A stretch of 64,000 nucleotides of DNA from an uncultured Colwellia sp. (lineage in GTDB: Bacteria; Pseudomonadota; Gammaproteobacteria; Enterobacterales; Alteromonadaceae), in contig CAJXQI010000001.1 in NCBI GenBank assembly GCA_913058395.1, positions 248,001 to 312,000 on the forward strand. Reading direction: 5' to 3'. Numbering within the stretch: the first letter of the stretch is position 1; each line of letters begins with the position of its first letter. Shown here in pieces: positions 61,028-64,000 of the stretch. The notes under the pieces are model-generated. The model ran no database searches. It saw only the letters and a program-made list of their open reading frames with translations, and was not told where the DNA came from. The translations under genes were made by a program, and so were the position numbers.

Positions 61028-62785
61028 TTATGCGCTTAGCAAACCGTGCAATTCTTGCTTTTCGGTTTTATTTAAGCCGCCGTTACGTTCTTTTTCCAGC
61101 AACTGCTCCGTTCTTTGTTCAATAAAAACATTTAAAAAGTTTTCAATTAAATCAAGAAACATACTTTCTGCATTTTCTGGCTCAACATGATGTTCTAAAC
61201 ACATCAGTTTAGTTAATTGTTTTCCGGCGTCCTGGCCCCTAAAGTGTTCAATCAATTGCGCACTGTTCACTTTTGAATTTTGCTTACACAGCGCTAATAG
61301 CTGGTTCAATAGTGGAATTCCTGGCATATTCAGCTGTTGTAATATAGCAGGATCTGGTAATACTTCTACTATATGGGGATGCTCTAGCAATAATGCAATA
61401 GCAAGTCTCACTGGTGTAGTTTTTGTTCGCTTAACTGCTGGCTTATTATCTGTTGATTGAGTGAAATTTTGCTGCAATTTCTTTAATTGCATTTCATTGT
61501 TTGCGCCAAACTTATTCGCTAACTGCGTTACAATAGCGTCTTTCAAGTTACTTTCAGGCAGTTTGGCTAAATAGGGTTTGAAAGCATCTACCGCAGCACC
61601 TTTGCCTTCAGCCGAAGACATATTAAGTTGAGATAATAGGTGATCAAAAAGAAATTGAGACAATGGTGTTGCGTTATCTAATATGCTTTCAAATGCCGCT
61701 TGACCCTGCTCTCTGATTAATGAGTCGGGGTCTTCACCGTCAGGTAAGAATACAAACTTTAAGCTGTAGCCGTCTTGTATCATGGGTAAAGCATTATCCA
61801 TCGCGCGCCACGCCGCATCGCGGCCAGCTCTATCACCATCGTAACAACAAATAACTTCTTTTACGGTGCGAAATAACGTCTGTAATTGCTCTGGCGTTGT
61901 TGCTGTGCCAAGTGAAGCTACGGCATAGTCAACGCCATGTTGGGCAAGGGCTACAACATCCATGTAACCTTCAACAACAACTAAACGAGTCAGTTGCTTA
62001 GTGGCTTGTTTTGCTTCATATAAACCATAGAGTTCTTGGCCCTTATGATAAATGCGCGTTTCAGGTGAGTTGAGGTATTTTGGTGTACCATCGCCAAGAA
62101 CGCGTCCACCAAAACCTATTACTCGACCACGCTTATCGCGAATTGGGAACTGTATTCGGCCTCTGAATCTGTCGTATGGCTTGTTTTTATCGCCTTGAAT
62201 CGCCATCCCTAAATCAACTAATTGTTGGTTGATTTGGCTATTGCGACCAAACACTTTCATCATGCCATCCCAGGTATCACTGATATAACCAATACCAAAA
62301 CGTTTAACAATTTCACCACTTAAACCACGGCCTTTTAAATAGTCGATGGCAGTATCTTTATCGCTAGCAACTTTTAACTGTTGCTGGAAGAAACGGCTAA
62401 TTTGTGCCATTAATTCATAATCGTCTTGCTTTTGTATATAAGCTTTTTGGTCTTGCTTTTGCTGAGCAGGCGAACGGTTTGATTGTTCGCGTGGCACTTC
62501 CATACTGTAATGTGATGCGAGTTCTTCTACAGCATCGGGAAATTCTAAGCGATCAAACTCCATTAAAAATGAAATTGCGTTGCCATGTTCGCCACAACCA
62601 AAGCAATGATAGAACTGTTTATCTTGGCTGACACTAAATGAGGGGGATTTTTCGGTATGAAAAGGGCAACAAGCTTGGTAATTTTTTCCGGCTTTTTTTA
62701 GTGGCACACGAGAATCTATTAATTCAACGATATCGGCTCGAGCCAATAAATCATCAATAAATTGTCGGGGGATCATGCCAGCCAT
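61028..62785 (-). CDS. dnaG: DNA primase DnaG
   Basis: The 585-residue product makes RNA primers for replication. The N-terminal zinc-binding domain has CPFHTEKSPSFSVS and FYHCFGCG. The catalytic core contains the EGYMDVVAL and CYDGDRAGRDAAWRA TOPRIM motifs (about 268 and 312), and the C-terminal helical domain binds DnaB. It lies 131 bp upstream of rpoD in the conserved macromolecular-synthesis order. Confidence 0.97.
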   Translation of the reverse strand: MAGMIPRQFIDDLLARADIVELIDSRVPLKKAGKNYQACCPFHTEKSPSFSVSQDKQFYHCFGCGEHGNAISFLMEFDRLEFPDAVEELASHYSMEVPREQSNRSPAQQKQDQKAYIQKQDDYELMAQISRFFQQQLKVASDKDTAIDYLKGRGLSGEIVKRFGIGYISDTWDGMMKVFGRNSQINQQLVDLGMAIQGDKNKPYDRFRGRIQFPIRDKRGRVIGFGGRVLGDGTPKYLNSPETRIYHKGQELYGLYEAKQATKQLTRLVVVEGYMDVVALAQHGVDYAVASLGTATTPEQLQTLFRTVKEVICCYDGDRAGRDAAWRAMDNALPMIQDGYSLKFVFLPDGEDPDSLIREQGQAAFESILDNATPLSQFLFDHLLSQLNMSSAEGKGAAVDAFKPYLAKLPESNLKDAIVTQLANKFGANNEMQLKKLQQNFTQSTDNKPAVKRTKTTPVRLAIALLLEHPHIVEVLPDPAILQQLNMPGIPLLNQLLALCKQNSKVNSAQLIEHFRGQDAGKQLTKLMCLEHHVEPENAESMFLDLIENFLNVFIEQRTEQLLEKERNGGLNKTEKQELHGLLSA

Positions 62786-62856
62786 AAAAACCTATACTTA
62801 GAGAGGAAAAGACCATTTTACACAAATAAGGGGTGGAAAATAGCAAGTTTTTGTAC

Positions 62857-62898
62857 GCTAGTTAAAATAAAACCGCGAGGCCAAGGCGATCGCGGTTT
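62857..62898 (-). terminator. Terminator between yqeY and dnaG
   Basis: On the minus strand AAACCGCG / CGCGGTTT with an inner CGCCTTGGC-type stem is followed by TTTTATTTT. It can partly stop rpsU-yqeY transcripts before dnaG, as in the E. coli operon's internal terminator. Confidence 0.8.
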
Positions 62899-62937
62899 AG
62901 ATTCAAGATGAACAAATTTGTTCAATATGATATTTAA

Positions 62938-63384
62938 CTAACTGTTTAAGGTTGCTCTAACTTGGCCACTTACCGCACCCAAGTCTGCTTTACCTTGCAT
63001 TAACGGTTTTAACACCGCCATTACTTTGCCCATGTCCGCCATTGAAGCGGCACCGGTATCAGCAATTGCTGTTGCAATCAGTAGTTCAATTTCATCTGCT
63101 GATAATGGTTGTGGCAGAAAATGCTCTAAGGCGACAACTTCTGCAGCTTCATGAGCTGCTAATTCATCGCGACCACCTTCTGTAAACATTTTGATAGACT
63201 CTTTACGTTGCTTAACCATTTTGGTTAGCACCGCAACGATATTGTCATCAGTTGCTTCAGTGTTGTGATCTATTTCTGCCTGCTTTATCGCAGATAATGC
63301 CATACGAATTACGCCAAGACGAACTTTGTCTTTGGCACGCATAGCATTTTTCATTTCATCTTTAAGCTGGCCAAGTAGACTCAT
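62938..63384 (-). CDS. yqeY: GatB/YqeY domain protein
   Basis: The 148-residue product matches the YqeY family: MSLLGQLKDEMKNAMRAKDKVRLGVIRM, VLTKMVKQRKESI, EVVALEHFLPQPLSADEI and MGKVMAVLKPLMQGKADLGAVS. It is related to the tRNA-binding tail domain of the GatB amidotransferase subunit; its function in bacteria is unclear. The position between rpsU and dnaG is conserved in many gammaproteobacteria. Confidence 0.93.
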   Translation of the reverse strand: MSLLGQLKDEMKNAMRAKDKVRLGVIRMALSAIKQAEIDHNTEATDDNIVAVLTKMVKQRKESIKMFTEGGRDELAAHEAAEVVALEHFLPQPLSADEIELLIATAIADTGAASMADMGKVMAVLKPLMQGKADLGAVSGQVRATLNS

Positions 63385-63438
63385 GATTTGATTCTCTCTT
63401 AAGTTAACTCAGTTGACTTATAATTTACTAAGGGCTTC

Positions 63439-63654
63439 TTAGTACATGCGAACGCGACGAGCGTTCTCACGAGAAACTTTTTTAGCTGCACGTTTTACTG
63501 CTGCTGCTTTTTTACGCTTACGTTCCCAAGTTGGCTTTTCGTAAGACTCGCGACGGCGAACTTCAGAAAGGATACCTGCTTTTTCACATGAACGTTTGAA
63601 ACGACGTAGTGCAACGTCAAATGGTTCGTTTTCTCTTACTTTAATTACTGGCAT
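63439..63654 (-). CDS. rpsU: 30S ribosomal protein S21
   Basis: The 71-residue basic protein [21 protein letters not shown] with the [26 protein letters not shown] tail is S21, matching the family in full length. It starts the rpsU-yqeY-dnaG-rpoD cluster. Confidence 0.97.
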   Translation of the reverse strand: MPVIKVRENEPFDVALRRFKRSCEKAGILSEVRRRESYEKPTWERKRKKAAAVKRAAKKVSRENARRVRMY

Positions 63655-64000
63655 GTACTGTATTACCTTAGTTATGAATCTATATAAATCGACGGTCGAC
63701 TTCAGCTAAATAGCCTCATCTTCGCCCACTCTATTAAAAATTGGTGACGTATTCTAATGCGAACAACATAGTAATGTAAAGGAGTAATGGCTTTTTCATA
63801 TTAATATTTCGTTGTCTTAATGTTTTACTATAGGATTTCTGAATTACTAGCCTAAAAGATAGTCAAAACTTGGCACCGAGAGCATTTAATCACAAAACTA
63901 TTTAAACAACTTTTACGCTATAAATTGAATGTTTGTCAGTCACTAGGTAAAATCATCAGCCAAATAACTACTGTTGGCGCAATTGCTCTGCGGTAGATTA
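63655..64000. other. Upstream region of rpsU; no clear gene
   Basis: The stretch is AT-rich and probably holds the rpsU promoter (TATATA-rich sequence near 63,680-63,690 on the minus strand). From the right edge a minus-strand frame ends LADDFT-stop near 63,944; it could be the tail of a gene beyond the window, but is too short to identify. No tsaD start, the usual divergent neighbour, is visible. Confidence 0.4.

Noticed and set aside
1-64000. CRISPR array or retron
   Set aside because: No regularly spaced repeats and no reverse transcriptase or msr-like structure were seen on either strand.

Overview
The window is an AT-rich chromosomal segment from a gammaproteobacterium. The conserved gene orders (lptD-surA-pdxA, amgK-murU-djlA, rpsU-yqeY-dnaG-rpoD), marine-type TonB receptor and MbnP/MbnH pair suggest the Alteromonadales, perhaps a Colwellia or Thalassotalea relative. 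That placement is inference from gene order and protein character, not from a search.

The left flank (1-13.2 kb) is ordinary chromosome. It holds the outer-membrane assembly cluster pdxA/surA/lptD on the minus strand, the peptidoglycan-recycling pair amgK/murU with djlA, a putative zinc-acquisition operon (small Cys/His membrane protein, His-rich porin-like barrel, zinc-binding protein, ABC-3 permease, no ATPase gene beside it) and a large TonB-dependent receptor. The right flank (53.9-64 kb) holds a choice-of-anchor B surface protein, an MbnP/MbnH pair and the rpoD-dnaG-yqeY-rpsU macromolecular-synthesis cluster.

Between them lies a roughly 40.6 kb integrative island (13,258-53,836) that has split a host tRNA-Ile2(CAU) gene in its anticodon loop. 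The host 3' half is stranded at 13,220-13,265 and the host 5' half at 53,829-53,867. Both ends share the 8-bp core TTATGAGT. Neither half is functional, but just inside the right end the island carries a second, divergent and complete tRNA-Ile2(CAU) gene (53,365-53,694). Its anticodon loop is interrupted by a 253-nt group I intron resembling the Azoarcus tRNA-Ile intron. The host tRNA promoter (53,920-53,948) probably still reads into this replacement gene.

The island's left arm holds an HNH nuclease with a helical partner, a 594-residue orphan followed by a 48-residue Cys-rich acidic peptide, a two-pass membrane protein with a zinc knuckle, a CoiA-like nuclease, an intact IS3-family element (19,428-20,659), a 1407-residue GHKL-ATPase/DUF3883 protein and an HTH protein. 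The middle (26.2-30.4 kb) is a compact replication-like module with two unknown proteins, a shortened family-A DNA polymerase and a P-loop helicase-like protein.

The main cargo (30.7-48.9 kb) is a BREX phage-defence locus: a HEPN protein, a 39-residue membrane peptide, the WYL regulator BrxR, then BrxE, BrxA, BrxB, BrxC, PglX, PglZ and BrxL. It continues without a real gap into a Septu-like PtuA/PtuB pair. BrxL is unusual: its C-terminal part looks like an MITD1-type MIT_C (phospholipase D-like) domain instead of the Lon-like domain. PglX carries an eight-G tract that could cause phase variation. The right arm holds a P4-type tyrosine integrase, small accessory genes (DUF1232, DUF2787) and an AlpA-type regulator. 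There are no phage structural genes and no conjugation genes.
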